From Leptoclinus maculatus (taxonomy: Eukaryota > Chordata > Actinopteri > Perciformes > Stichaeidae), in contig JAVDOI010000009.1 of assembly GCA_032191485.1 (NCBI GenBank), positions 19,014,343 through 19,078,342 of the forward strand: DNA of 64,000 bases. The letters are read 5' to 3'. The notes beneath the pieces were generated by a model that was not told where the DNA came from, did not search any database, and worked only from the letters and a program-made list of their open reading frames with translations. The position numbers and the translations under genes were made by a program. Positions 1 to 12,377 of the stretch are shown here, in pieces. Positions within the stretch are counted from its first letter, which is position 1. Every line of letters starts with the position of its first letter.

Positions 1-460
1 TAATCCATGTATACTGGTGTGGGACATCAGAATTCTTCTATCTGCAATCAGTGAACAGCAACGATACAGCCACAGCATGACTCAGTCTCCGTGCTTTTTA
101 GTCTCGTGTGACAGTGCAACACATGGATGATCACTGAGTGGAGCATGCTGAGGCAGCTGGACTGCTGTACACCAATCACACAGACAGACATCGTTCTTCA
201 ATAAATATGTAATCCAAACAGTGGCATGGTAAAATCAGAAAGTATATCAAAGTATATTCATCATATCGGAAGGGGATGATACTGAAACCAGAGGAAATGT
301 GTTGGTGATGTTTGATTTCAAATAAAAGATGCATCGACAAACCCAAATCCCACCCTGAAGCACATCCACAGCTGAGTCCGTTTTCTTACAGTATGTACAG
401 TATGGACGTATGTGTGTGTCAGAGAGGTTATTATTGCGTGTGTGTGTGTGTGTGTGGTGT
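1..460. other. Region 3' of ndufs8, no gene seen
   Basis: This stretch lies downstream of the ndufs8 stop codon (minus strand) and probably holds its 3' UTR and flank. A short TG run lies near 435-457. I found no clear AATAAA on the minus strand, so the transcript end is not placed. Confidence 0.5.
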
Positions 461-3400
461 CTATCGGTAGAGGTAATCAGCTTGTATGTTGGCAGCTATC
501 TCTGCCTCCCACTTGTCTCCGTTGTTGAGGAGCTTCTCCTTGTTGTAGAGCAGTTCTTCGTGCGTTTCAGTGGAAAACTCAAAGTTAGGACCCTGGAGAA
601 AGAAGATAAGAGAGAGGATGGTGAGGGGAACGTAAGTGAGAAGAAAGGGATCATGGGTAAGAGCAGGATTAAAAGGAAGAGAGGAGAGGACAGAAGCAAA
701 GCTGAGGATCATCACATTCAGCACGGACAGACGATGGAGCTTTCAGGTCACCACGGCGCTGGTTTGTTATTTGGCCTTCTTTTCTCTGACCCTAACAAGT
801 TGTGACTTAAAATGTAGCCATTATCATTAGATTCTGCATTGGTTCCACTGTTCTGTTTGGGAACTAAATGTTGGCACTGCACACGCTACAGGTAATGGGT
901 TGGAAAACAACATCTCATTTGCATTTCCATATACCATTCAACACAGCCAACTACGCTTTCACAACATTCATGTCTGGTGAGTATTTGCATTCCCTGTTGG
1001 TGGTCAGACCTTCACTTCTGCCAAAAAAACACCATTCAATTCTAAAAGAAGCACGGACCTAGCAATTCTGCAAGTGTTTGAGAAGTCAAAATGGCGACAT
1101 CTGCTGGGGAACCATTAGTATCACACTTGGTGGATAAAATGAAAGACTATGTTGAAACAAAAAGTGATCATACACGAACCTCTACGATGGCGTCCACAGG
1201 ACATGCCTCCTGACAGAAGCCACAGTAGATGCATTTGGTCATGTCGATGTCGTAGCGAGTCGTCCTCCTGCTGCCGTCAGCACGAGTCTCTGCTTCGATG
1301 GTGATGGCCTGGATGCACACATTGTTGGAGATGAAGAGACACGCAGAGCTCCATCTCAGACTTTTCTCTGATCTGGTATTGAGATTGACTATAAATGGCC
1401 ATATTTATTCACACCAGAGATGAAATGCATATTAACCATGCATTTCATGTGTTACTTCACAGTAAAGACAGTTGCTTATGGTTTAAACATACATATAGCC
1501 AAAGTAGTTTTGTCTTGATCATATTAAAAGGCGAACATGATGCAATCAAGCCACGTCTGGTATGTTTGTGTGTGAATACCTGAGCAGGGCAGATAGCTTC
1601 GCACAGCTTGCAGGCGATGCAGCGCTCCTCTCCTGAAGGGTACCTGGTGAAACATCACAACAAACTAGAGCGCTGATACTGCACCAAGGACTCCACAAGT
1701 CATTCATCTGGAGAAATTCAAAGGCGCTTGCAAAATGTTTATCCTTGAATTAGCAAAGCTTTGTTAGCAGCTACTCCTAAATAAAACAAGTTTAATAAAA
1801 CAGCAGGGAGGAAGAGTAAGCAGCAAAAATAATGAGGGACTTTTATTGTGAAGAATTTCTAGAGAATGAAAAAGTGTTATCCACCAGGGGGGCATGCTGA
1901 ATTTTATTTTAAATATGAGCTTTAAAATGTAGCATTCTGGTGTACTCTGAGAAGAAAATTAAGTGATAAGATATTTACTTTAAGCTAAAAACTAATGTAT
2001 TATTCAGTTATTAATCAGTATTTCAGCTCTATTATTATTAACCTTTATTTAGACAATAGTGTTAAGTTAAAAAGGGAGACGTCGGCAGCCACCGCTCGCT
2101 GTCTCAAACACCTCGAAGTAACAAAATGTACTTATTTAATACTTTTATTTCTAGTGTCAGAACAAAGTTTTTTTTTTAATTTTTCAGAAGTGTCTCTTAA
2201 ACACCACCTATTCTACACCCATGTGTTCGTTCCTTTTTAATAAAAACTAATTGGTTCACATGACAGTGGAAGGTTTGAGGGGAGGAGTTTCCAAAGCTGG
2301 TAAATCTCTGCAGCTTTCCATCAGTCTCAGGCCAACAGCATAGCATTTAAAATCCCAGCTCATTTTGTGGTCAATGGGTCACGTGTGGGACTGTTTTGCA
2401 GCGATTAGAGAGCATTTTATTTTTAGCATGATGAATCAGTAAATCATGATTATTCCATTACGGTCTCCTCTTGACACCTCTTGGGTTAGTCTCTACAATC
2501 ACTCAATCACTCAGAATTAGAGAGCACTTGTTCCGTATTGCAAAAGGAGAATGCAATGAATTTGACTTTTCCTAAAATGATAAGTGTTGTCAAATGCGGA
2601 GTCCATCATTGTGAAAAACAAATAATCCCTGTGTGAACAGTTATTCACAATCTAACGTCTGAGCATCTTATCATTTTTAAATCAATTTGACCGACGTCTC
2701 AAAGCATGCAAGTTATTTCCTAAATGTGTACAACCCACAGTCCACAGAGTGGTCGTCCTCACCTGCGCAGTGCGTGTTCTCCTCTGAAGCGAGGGGACAG
2801 TGGCCCCTTCTCAAATGGGTAGTTGATGGTGGCGGGCTCTCTGAACAGGTAGCTCATCGTCATGCCCAGACCTGACAACCCAACACAAGCATTCATGTTT
2901 GAATGAGAAAAAAATAACATATCTCTTTAACTGAGGCATACAGAGCACATGGACAAAAATTATTTTCCAGCAGCCAGTCCACCTAGAATTCAGGTTGCAT
3001 TCATTATTTTTGGCATGACTACTATGAGAATAGTCTCACATGAGTAAAATGCACCGTTATGTACAAGTGTGACATTCAGCTGACCTCTGAAGAGCTCTGT
3101 CCACAGCAGCGTCTGAGCAGCTCGGTCTGTGATGGACTTCATGTCTGTGGGGATCTCTTGGGCATTCACATACTCTGCACACACAAACACAAACAGGTCA
3201 GTGAGCTGGTGTTGAGAGTTGTTAGTGTAAACTGTGAGGGGATTAAACAGATGACCATTTATGTGTGAAAGCGTAACATTTAAGAGCATATATCACAAAA
3301 GATGAAATCACTTTCATCAATCTTTCTAAGTCTTTTCTTCAAGCTTTGTGTTGTCAGGCTGCGTTGTAATTGGGTAATATGTTAGACATCTCCCTGATGA

Positions 3401-4787
3401 ACCCCAGTATTACATACTAAGCTGAGGCCAAGTGAAGCAGTTTATATTACAGATTATAGGAGATGTGCTAAATTAACAAAAAGTGACTGCTACCATTAAA
3501 ACAAAGAAGTCAGTGCAGCGCCTAAGGCACCTTAGCTGAATGAATAGGAAGGAAACTATGGTGAGAGTTCTCTACAATGTTTTGCTTTCATTTCTGTCTG
3601 TATATCTTTTTGGCAAATTTTTGTAAGTTTCTGACTGAGACTCTTCTGTTCCTGCTCTAGAAACAATATTCAATTATAATTAAAATAGAAATCAATTCCT
3701 GTTCTGCATTTATTTTTTATGATAATTTGAAAAAAACAACAATTCTTTAGATTAGTTCATCATTTTAGAAAAGATTCCCTACAGATGAGTGTGTACATAT
3801 TGTTTGTTCATATCTTAAATTGTGCTGGAAACAGGATGTCTCCTACATTCTCAGAGTCAGTCTGATTGGCATCAAACAAGTTTCAAGTCATAAATCCTGC
3901 GGATATATCCAGGTGTCAAACTTACATTTGAGGTGAGGACAGAGAACATAAGCAGATGCAGCCTTCTAGTGTCAAACTCCAGAAGATGACAAGCAGGGTT
4001 TTGACAAGAGGTTCACTTTAAATTTAAGGCCCAGGCTGGAAATAAGTGTCGGAATTATTTTAAGTCTTTTTAAATACATACTGTATGAGTTTTTGTGCCT
4101 CACAATGAACACACTATTATAGTTAGAAAAGTTCAAAGTACTGCAAGACTGTTTCTGCTGCCAAAGCAAAGTGGACAGCGGAGGGAAAAGGGCCCGATCG
4201 GGTCTTTCTGACCAAATGCTGCACCTATCATTTATTGAGAGCTGACAGTGTGGGATTTTTCCCATCATAACAGACAATATTGGGTATACTTTTTTACTTC
4301 CAATAAAACACATCGAGCTGCTTTTGTGTGTTGTTGAGGCACTTACTGAATCCTTCCCTTTGTGTGGACACACTGAAGGACCTCACTAGAACCTGGCTGG
4401 CCAAAAAGGTGCCTAAAAGGAAAGATAAAGTGCATTATCATTAAGATACTACATTCCATTGACTATACAACTGAAGGATAGTACACACAGGTACCTGATG
4501 TGTGCTTAACAACATCTTACTATGACAAAGACACATCTTCTTGTGTTTGGTCTGCTGAGAGCAGGCAGATCTAGTTGTGTAATCTGACATGGCTCCTATT
4601 GATTTGAGATCTTAACACTATGTTGTGTCATTTCCAAATGATATACTTATTTTATCAAAAATGTTTTAACTACCATCATATCAGTTGCACTGTAATTACT
4701 AGTGTTTTGAAAGTGCAACTGTTCCTTTGGCTGATAAATCTTACCTGGCCTTGATACGGAGGGAAGTAAACGCAACGATGCAGCCAT
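461..4787 (-). CDS. ndufs8: NADH dehydrogenase [ubiquinone] iron-sulfur protein 8 (complex I, 23 kDa / TYKY subunit)
   Basis: This subunit carries the N6a and N6b 4Fe-4S clusters in the matrix arm of mitochondrial complex I and passes electrons toward ubiquinone. Coding exons, in transcript order on the minus strand: 4745-4787, 4347-4412, 3085-3174, 2763-2871, 1580-1643, 1180-1308, 461-592. Together they make 633 nt, or 210 residues, the length I recall for the human protein. The N-terminus (MAASLRLLPSVSRPG) is basic and serine-rich, as expected of a mitochondrial targeting peptide. A conserved core with TLLWTELFRG and SYLFREPATINYPFEKG follows. Two ferredoxin-type motifs are intact: CIACKLCEAIC near residues 111-121 and CIYCGFCQEACP near 150-161. 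The C-terminus ends IQADYLYR. The start is the only ATG in the exon that begins a targeting-like peptide in the right phase. No frame breaks were seen. Confidence 0.97.
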
Positions 4788-5180
4788 CACGTCTTTGGAG
4801 CTGGAACCAGACAAGAAACCATGAGGGAACTATTCACAAATACCGGCTGCATCAAAACATGATCGCATATTTATTATTTGAAGCTCAAATTGGTCTCTAC
4901 ATAGTAAACAGTCATTCGATACTCGCAGTCTGCCATAACCTAAATGACGCAAGGTAGATTCTGACAAATACTATCCGATGACATTGCGAGCCCTATCGCT
5001 AACTGTTAATGGAGCTGTAACGTTAGGCTGTGAAGTTAAACCCGCTTCACACCCAAAACAACTATCGTTGAATACCGACATAAACGTTAGCTGTGCGGTT
5101 CCACGGCTGTCGATGTTAGCCTTATCCCACTCACTATTACCAACTCTAATATTGAGGCACAGCAATCGAACTTTGATTTG

Positions 5181-5220
5181 AACTCTTAACGTAAAACAGG
5201 AACTCTTAACGTAAAACAGG
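5181..5220. repeat. Perfect 20-bp tandem duplication
   Basis: A 20-base unit ending in GTAAAACAGG occurs twice, head to tail and without mismatch, upstream of the ndufs8 coding start. It lies in the presumed first intron. It looks like a recent slippage or duplication event. Confidence 0.9.
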
Positions 5221-5622
5221 ACTTCTTGACCTAAGTTTACCCCGATGTAACGTTAACACTAGCAATTCCCGGTACTCCGCTAGCATGACATTGTTTAGCT
5301 AACGTTAGCCAACAGTACCTTGCAAAACACACACAAAATACCACTGTGACAACTCAACTTCACAGCACATCATAACTGTTCTGTGCACAATGAATGGTCG
5401 TTGGTTTTGGGTTTAGTTTGTGTAAAGTAAAGGCTAACTTCTAAGCATTGATCAGTAGCCAACATAAGATGCTGTCAAGGACTTTTGCACAAAGGTCGCT
5501 TGAGGGGATTTCGCTGTTCCTTTCAAGGTCAGATATAAAACATAATAAATTAACCATTTAATGTTACAAAATTATCCTTGTAAGAAATAAGATTTTATGA
5601 ATTTAAATTATTTTAAACTCAC

Positions 5623-5710
5623 CGAAAAGTCGCTATTTGGCCTTCTAAACCAGAACAGCGGACGATATGCGCAACGGACCTTGCGTGTACAGGAAGTTCC
5701 CCAACGTCAT
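5623..5710 (-). promoter_or_regulatory. Probable non-coding first exon and promoter of ndufs8
   Basis: On the minus strand a strong donor (GTGAGTTT) lies at 5622 and below, ending a candidate exon with no ATG. Immediately upstream is an ETS-type GGAAC/TTCCTG element near 5690-5702. Such sites are common in promoters of nuclear genes for respiratory-chain subunits (NRF-2/GABP). The position, about 0.85 kb upstream of the coding start, fits a 5' UTR exon. The exact start of transcription is not visible. Confidence 0.45.
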
Positions 5711-5925
5711 GGCGTCATAGACCTCCTCCGCCTCTTCTTCTTCTTTGTGGTTTAATAACGACAGCTTGCGTCCTTGGTATTTAATTACTGCCATCTTCTG
5801 GATTTAGTTTACTCCTACAGTGTCCGGTATGTCAGATTTTCCTCACCAGTCAAGTTCTCCTCTGGAAGATGATCAAACGTCTTCTGCCATGAAGACTGGT
5901 TGGATATTTCCCTATAATGTGAAGT

Positions 5926-6487
5926 GTGCTGTTTAGATTAATGTTTCCCATTCTTAATCTCGTCATTATACCTCCTATTTTGGAGTTCTTCCGCTTCCTG
6001 GGCTCCACCATAACCCAGGACATCAAGTGGGAGCTGAATATCAGCATGATTGTAGCCAACCCCTCTCACCCTGGACACTGTTTGAGACCCTTCCATCTGG
6101 CAGGAGGCTGCGGTCCATGAGGACCAAGACCTAACGCCACATGAACAGTTTTTTCCCATCTGCAGTTGGGCTCATCAACAAAGCCCGGGACCCCCCACTG
6201 ACTCTGACACTTACATCCCCAGGACAATTTCCTACCGTTACACACCCTTGCACATCCTTTCTCTTTTAATAAACACTTGTCACTTGCATAACATACATGT
6301 TTTAACTTACTCTTATTTGTTCGTTTGCTTAACGTATTTTATTGTAAACTATCCTATTTTCAATTTTATAATTATTATATTATTGCACTGGGTTTTACTG
6401 TTACGCATTATTCACCTAGCCAAATTCCTTGTATGTGTGTAACGTACGTACTTGATAATAAACAGTTTCTGATTCTGATTCTGATTT
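5926..6487 (+). mobile_element. 3' end of an L2-type LINE retrotransposon, truncated
   Basis: The plus strand encodes a remnant of the reverse-transcriptase C-terminus (FRFLGSTITQDIKWELNIS). Broken frames after it still show the LPSGRRLRSIRT-like tail. The copy ends in a run of TGATTC units after AATAAACAG, the usual end of fish L2-like elements. It is 5'-truncated and has frameshifts. The family is my inference from the tail and protein remnant. Confidence 0.7.
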
Positions 6488-8884
6488 CCTATTTCCTTCA
6501 CTATTTCTCACAACTCCTGTTCTATTTTGTTATAAGTACAGTGGCAAAGCTCTCACTGCCCCGAAACACACTCTCAAAGGCAGAGTCTATTTAACCTCAA
6601 ACTCTGATGATCCACACACAATACTTCCATAATCTAACCTTGATCTGAATAGAGCTACATGCGTATCTAACCCAGCTACCCACTCCTGCAAGACATCTCA
6701 TGACATTTATCAATTTTATTTACACTTATCCTCCACACTTTCAATATGCCCTCTCTCTCTCCATATCAATCTCGGGTTAAAGTTATTTCCTAAAGATTAT
6801 TACCAGTCCTGAGATTCTTTCTTGTGAAGAACATAACTTTTGGTTTTCTCCACTGAAAATTTAAATCTCCATTTTGTCCCCCACATTTCAACTTGACAAA
6901 TCCCATCTTGTTTTTTCTAAATTATATGTGCTACATTTCTCCCTCTTTTCCACAGAGACATTTCATCTGCAAACAGGGATCTATCCATATCCATTGCCAT
7001 ATTTAATCATCACAATGCTAAAGCTAATCTTAATAAACGAATAAACAAACTCTCTGTTCCACCTGACCTGACTGCGTCCTTTCTCTTTCTTCTTGGCTAG
7101 TCGCCTTAATGAATCATCTTCCACTCACCACCTCTTCCCACTAACTCTCCCTCCTCTCATCACTATAGTTTCATTCTTCATCACTAAACTCTCTGCTGTT
7201 GCTGTCACTATCTGTCTCCCTGTCTGCCATCCTGTCACAACCGTAAAGAACAGTATACCAATATCGTTCCAGGCCTATACAGGCTGGGATTTGACAAAGC
7301 TCCTCACAATAGCCAAACCGAAAACTATTAAATCCAGATTACTGCAAATCCAAAGTCAATATATATATATATTTTAAATAAGCATAGCAACATGCCTTCA
7401 AACCTTCCACAAAGTGTCCACTTCTTCTCCCCATAGCTTAACTAAAGACACAGAGTTGTATCAGGGTTTGTGGGTTAACTGGGCTTATCTGGGGGTTTAT
7501 TCATTATTATTTAAAAAGAAACATTATACTTCTTAAAAGGTTATCCGTGTAAACCTGCACAGTGACTGTTAGATGCAAGCAGTGATAGCAGTGGAAAGTA
7601 TTAATGGTTGTAATTCTGGCAGAACTTAATATACAACTGCACAGGTGCTTTAAGAGAGAAATACAGTAACTCCATGTTCCTGCTACAGTTTAAAAGCATA
7701 TGTTTTCGACACATTATTTGCATCTGATTCCTAATAGAAGCTTATTTTCCTTGCTGTTATTATCATCACCTACAGGATAACGACAGAAGTAGTTTGTAGT
7801 AGTAGAAGCTGAGTTACAGGCACACACACAACGTGCGTCAGAGCAATTCTAGTTGAGTTAAATGGAGCATGTGAATTTTAATTAAAAATGGTTTTGATGA
7901 CACTTGCATTTGAGCTCTACGCTACAAACACCTATTGTTGAAGGCTGTGGACTGACGGCTCAACGTAAAAGTAAGTGTATTCTTTTCTCTATCAAATAGA
8001 AAATACTGTCAGACTGAGATGTAACACTGTGTCTGTCCCTATGCAAAAGTAAACGGCCTTTATCTGTATGAACACATGAGAGCTGTAAGGTACGGTAATG
8101 GGTTGGATATCATTAGGTGATGTAATTGACCATCTCACTCTATGTTTTTAATTTACAGTACATTCCGCTGCTGGTAAATAAGACACGCAATGTTTTAGTG
8201 TTGTAGCACCATTTGCCAGTAGCTTTCTCTTTGTGTTCTGGGTATAATTGTACAATCATCTCAGTACACACTCTACAGTATAGATAGCTGTATAGGGAAA
8301 GACATTTAAAAAATGTATTCAATATGCACACTTCCTGTACATACGTTGTCATTTCAGACACTAGCTGTCTTTGTTCATATATGCTGTTGAATATGTTAAC
8401 TTAACATTCATTATGTTCTATATTTTTCTAAAGAGTTCATTGTTCAACCAATAGTATTTTGAACTGCATATTTATTTTAGTTGTCAGTTTCTCCAATTAG
8501 TTGATCTTGTGTTGTTGCTCTGCTGTTATTTGCACATATTTGGACTATGCAGTGATTTATATTTGTTCACACTTCCCATTTGCATTGTCAGTTATATTGT
8601 GTCTAATACCCAGTCCTTGTTATTGTCAGTTGTTCTTTGCAGTATCAAATAATTTAGTTCATGCAATCTAACTGTTGTTGCAGGACTAGTTATTAAAGTT
8701 GTCTTCCGTCACTTGTGCTATTTATGCTATTGTTGTTGACATTAAATCACACACAGCCACGACATGAATCCAGGTGACATTAAATACCGCAGCCATCAGC
8801 GATCAAATCACAGCAAGTCAAACATTCAAAAGATTGAACGTAAAAGATTACAAACACATTATAACTAGGGTGATGAGTTTACAA
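6488..8884. other. Intergenic DNA, no gene recognised
   Basis: AT-rich sequence between the LINE tail and the next repeat. All open frames are short and lack splice context or family resemblance. A small TA run occurs at 7361-7372. I see no RNA gene. Confidence 0.5.
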
Positions 8885-9130
8885 GTCAAGTCAACTTTAT
8901 TTACATGTATATATCCCAATTTCACAAATCACAGATTAACCTCAAGGGGCCTGTACAACATACAACACCCTCTGTCTTCTTTCGAATTCTCGATTAAGAT
9001 CAGGACAAACTCTCTAAAAAAACTTTTAACTGGGAAAAGATGGAAGAAACCTCAGAAAGAGCACCAGAGGAGGAATTCCTTGAACTGGACAGACATGCAA
9101 TAGAGGTTGTGGGTACAGAATTGACCAACA
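8885..9130. repeat. Dispersed fish repeat, copy 1
   Basis: This copy runs from a TCAACTTTATTTACATG start, through CACAAATCACAGATTA and the AGAAACCTCAGAAAGAGCA block, to GACATGCAATAGAGG. A second diverged copy in the same orientation is at 22232-22490. I recognise it as a very common percomorph interspersed repeat, but I cannot assign its class. Confidence 0.65.
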
Positions 9131-9522
9131 TAGTAAAATAAAAATGTATGAAAAACATGTTCTTTAAGGACTTTGAGCAACTTCACGTGTCTCCAAGTAG
9201 ATAGAACCTGACTGCACAAACACAAGAGCAAAACTCATTCACACAGGAGAAAAGAAACAATCACACATACACAGGGGGAGAGGGACAAGAGGACAATCTC
9301 CTTCAGGACAAAGATCCAGCTCCAAACATCTGGAATGAAGAGAGCTTGGACACAGACCATAAGCCAGAATTTTCCATTTCAAAATGTGATTATTTTAATG
9401 TGCAACCAGTGACTAATTACAATTAGAACAAGTATTAAAAATGGTATTAAACCTCAGTCAGCAGTAGCAGCTCTGACTTCCCCCAACTACATGCTGGTGG
9501 CTACTCTATAATAAACTCTGAT

Positions 9523-12377
9523 ATGCTTTGTATTCTTTATCTTCCAGTGAGTGAGTGGTTTAATGGGACTGTGTTCATGGACCGTCCATGGCCAGAGGCA
9601 GAGAGGTGGCTGCTGGTGGCTGTGTTGGGACTGGAGATGATCATGGGAGTTGTGGGAAACTGTCTTGTTCTGCTGGTCAAAGTCAAGGTGAGGTGTTACG
9701 GTTGTTCCTTATATTGGTTTGAAATGTTATTCATGTTAGTTGTGTCTGTAAGTACAGAAGACCAGAATGACCAGAATCAACGTAATGTTTTGGTTTTGTG
9801 TCATCACTCATTTTTGTGTCATATTATCATATGTTCAATTCTCTTCTTCTGTCTTTCATTTTCAGTGCAGGGGTCAGTTCTACTGTCGTTATTGGCTTCC
9901 TTTCTTCAGCCTCACCATATCAGATTTAGGTACAATTTACACTGACACTAATGCCAGTGCATCACGTGATTAAATGTTGAAATTTACATTATTGGTGTAT
10001 CAAACTATCTTACAAACCCACCTCATAAAGTATTTTGATTATAGTATAGAATAACACATCTGTCACAGTGTTTGACATGTAATTTCAGTGCAGGAAGTCA
10101 TCGTTTCTCATAATGAACCACTGTGTTGTGAAGGCTGCTCCCTCCTCATCATCTCCGGCTCTCTGTTGGCCATGCTGACAGGAGGTCAGAGGTCACCGTG
10201 GTGTGAGGTTGTCAGCCTGCTGAAGTTCGCCTTCATCACCTCCTCCATAGGGAGCTTAGGTACGCCACCAGTTCACTTTGCACCCAGAAGATTTGAGATT
10301 TGAATGGAACAATACAAAATAAAAGATGACAAGCTGCCCTTCAGAGAGGCCAGAAAACACAGCACTCTTTTTGAATCAAGCTAAAACTGAAAGCAGCATC
10401 AATCTTTCTTGCATTTACGAACACTAGCATCTGATGCATCTAACCACTTAACTCAAGCAGAACTAGTCGTGATTACCGCCCTTGCATCAGTACTACCGTG
10501 GTAGAAAAGTAACAATGTTGTATTAATACCAAAGATGATTAATACCTTTGTAGTAGGAAAAAGTCCCATAATTCCTTTGGAACAGTCAGTTTGAGGGTGT
10601 TTGTTTTCCTTCACAGCTGTCCTCTGTGTGCAACAGCTGATTGGCATGGCCTCCACAAGAAGTCCTCTCTTTGTTGTCATGGTAGCAGCCTGCTTGGCTT
10701 CTTGGGTGACGGGGGTGGTGTTTGGGAGTGTCCCTGTTGTCTACGCCTGGATCAGGTATGACGCTCGCTTAATGCTTTCACTTAGTGCTCCATGGTCAAC
10801 ATATTGTTCCCACTCAGCATCATGTCCTCTCTCTAACACAGGTACGACCCTGCAGAGATGCTGTGCGCTGTCTTTTGGGAGAACAGCTACTCAGATATGT
10901 TGGTCTATATTCTCTGCGCTTTCTCCATCTGTGTCTTCCTCCCCTTCCTCCTCATTGTCTTCTGCTCTCTACTGAGTGCCACTGGCTGCTGCTCAAGCTG
11001 CAACAGGTGAAATACCTGAGAAAAGATCATTTCAAGTCACACCACATAAGCTGGAAACTGTTTTTTGAGGATTTTTCAGTCATTGATGTTGTTTATGTCA
11101 GGTCAGGTCCAATCAAAAGTTACACTTCCATGTACACGGATAAAGTCAAAGAATCCTTTCGTCATAATTAGTTTTCGTCAAAGATACCAGACACTGGTTC
11201 CAGCTTCTCAAATGTGAGGATTGGATGCTTTTTGTTGTCATATATGATTTTGAAATTGAATGTGTTTGGGACAGTAATTTGAAGTTGTCCCCTGGGACTA
11301 TTTTCTGGCACTTTGAAGACAAAGCTATTGATTGAGTAATCTGAAAATAATCATCAGACTAATCGATAATGAAAATAATTTGCCATTGCAGACCTGACAC
11401 CGTCGACTTTGAGACTATGATCCTTGGGGTTTGGGGAGGCGGGTTTACCAAAAGGCCTTCATTGCCTCTAGTTTTATTACAGAAAGGCCTATAAAATGTA
11501 CTGTATTAGCTATTGTATGATGTTTTAATTAGCACACTGAGAAAGGAGAAGTCAAAAGAGGAATTCTAAGTCAATCTAACAAAAATGGAAGGACTGTCTG
11601 TTCTCTTTATGTCCACAACTGTTCATCCGATCGATTTCACACTTAGCGATGTAATGCCCAAGGAAGTGCAGCGTTGAGTACGAGCTCTTGAGATCCACAG
11701 GACATATTTATTAGTAGTGCGCTTTATGTACACTGTGTAGTGTTTTGAGAGGGGATTAACTGTTACACTGCCAACGGCATGCTGGGTACAGCTCGCTCTC
11801 AGCAATATCTACTTTTACACCGTCAAATGGCATGCTAAATACAGCTCACTCTTCATCGCTCGCTGCAATATTACCTGTCATACCACTGGATATAACTTCT
11901 GTGTTACTCGCTCCTCTCTCCATCTTGTACTCTTTGTCTCAGTGATCAAGGAGCGGATCTGTCTACAGTCAGTCCTCTGCTGGTGGCCTCCTACATGCTC
12001 TGCTACACCCCCTTTGTTGCGTCTGAGGTGACACATGGACTCTCTCACTAGTTGCACACATGGAACAACACATGAGCTTTTGTATCTGTGCATGTACACA
12101 GATGTAAACGCCACAGTGTGAACGCATACTTGTCCACTCATAGACTTTGTTTCTTTCTCTACATCAGCTGATCCTGCTGGGTAGGATGGATTTGTCCCCG
12201 GCACCTGATTGGTTAAGGACACTGTCATCAGTGATGTCATACCTGGACTGTAGTCTGAACCCTCTTATTTACTGCTCCCATCAGAACTTCCGGGAGGCGG
12301 GCCTCGCCCTGCTATGGACCAGAAGGAAACCATCGGCAGAGCCTGTTCTCACTTCTATCACTAGACATGACGTGTAA
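9523..12377 (+). CDS. Divergent rhodopsin-like (class A) G protein-coupled receptor, orphan
   Basis: Exons: 9523(or 9548)-9687, 9866-9929, 10089(or 10134)-10259, 10617-10755, 10842-11006, 11943-12027, 12168-12377. They total 999 nt, or 332 residues, if the first ATG and longer exon 3 are used. Seven hydrophobic segments can be followed. TM1 is ...MGVVGNCLVLLV (the GN motif). TM2 contains SLTISDL (LSLAxAD-like). TM3 starts at WCEVV (conserved Cys) but has QQL where DRY is expected. TM4 has the conserved Trp (CLASWVTG). TM5 has FLPFLL. TM6 has MLCYTPF (CWxP-like). TM7 is SLNPLIYC (NPxxY). An N-glycosylation site (NGT) precedes TM1. The loop between TM5 and TM6 is short. I do not recognise the ligand or a human orthologue. 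An acceptor at 9547 means the true start may be in an unseen upstream exon. Frames are intact, so it is probably functional. Confidence 0.8.
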
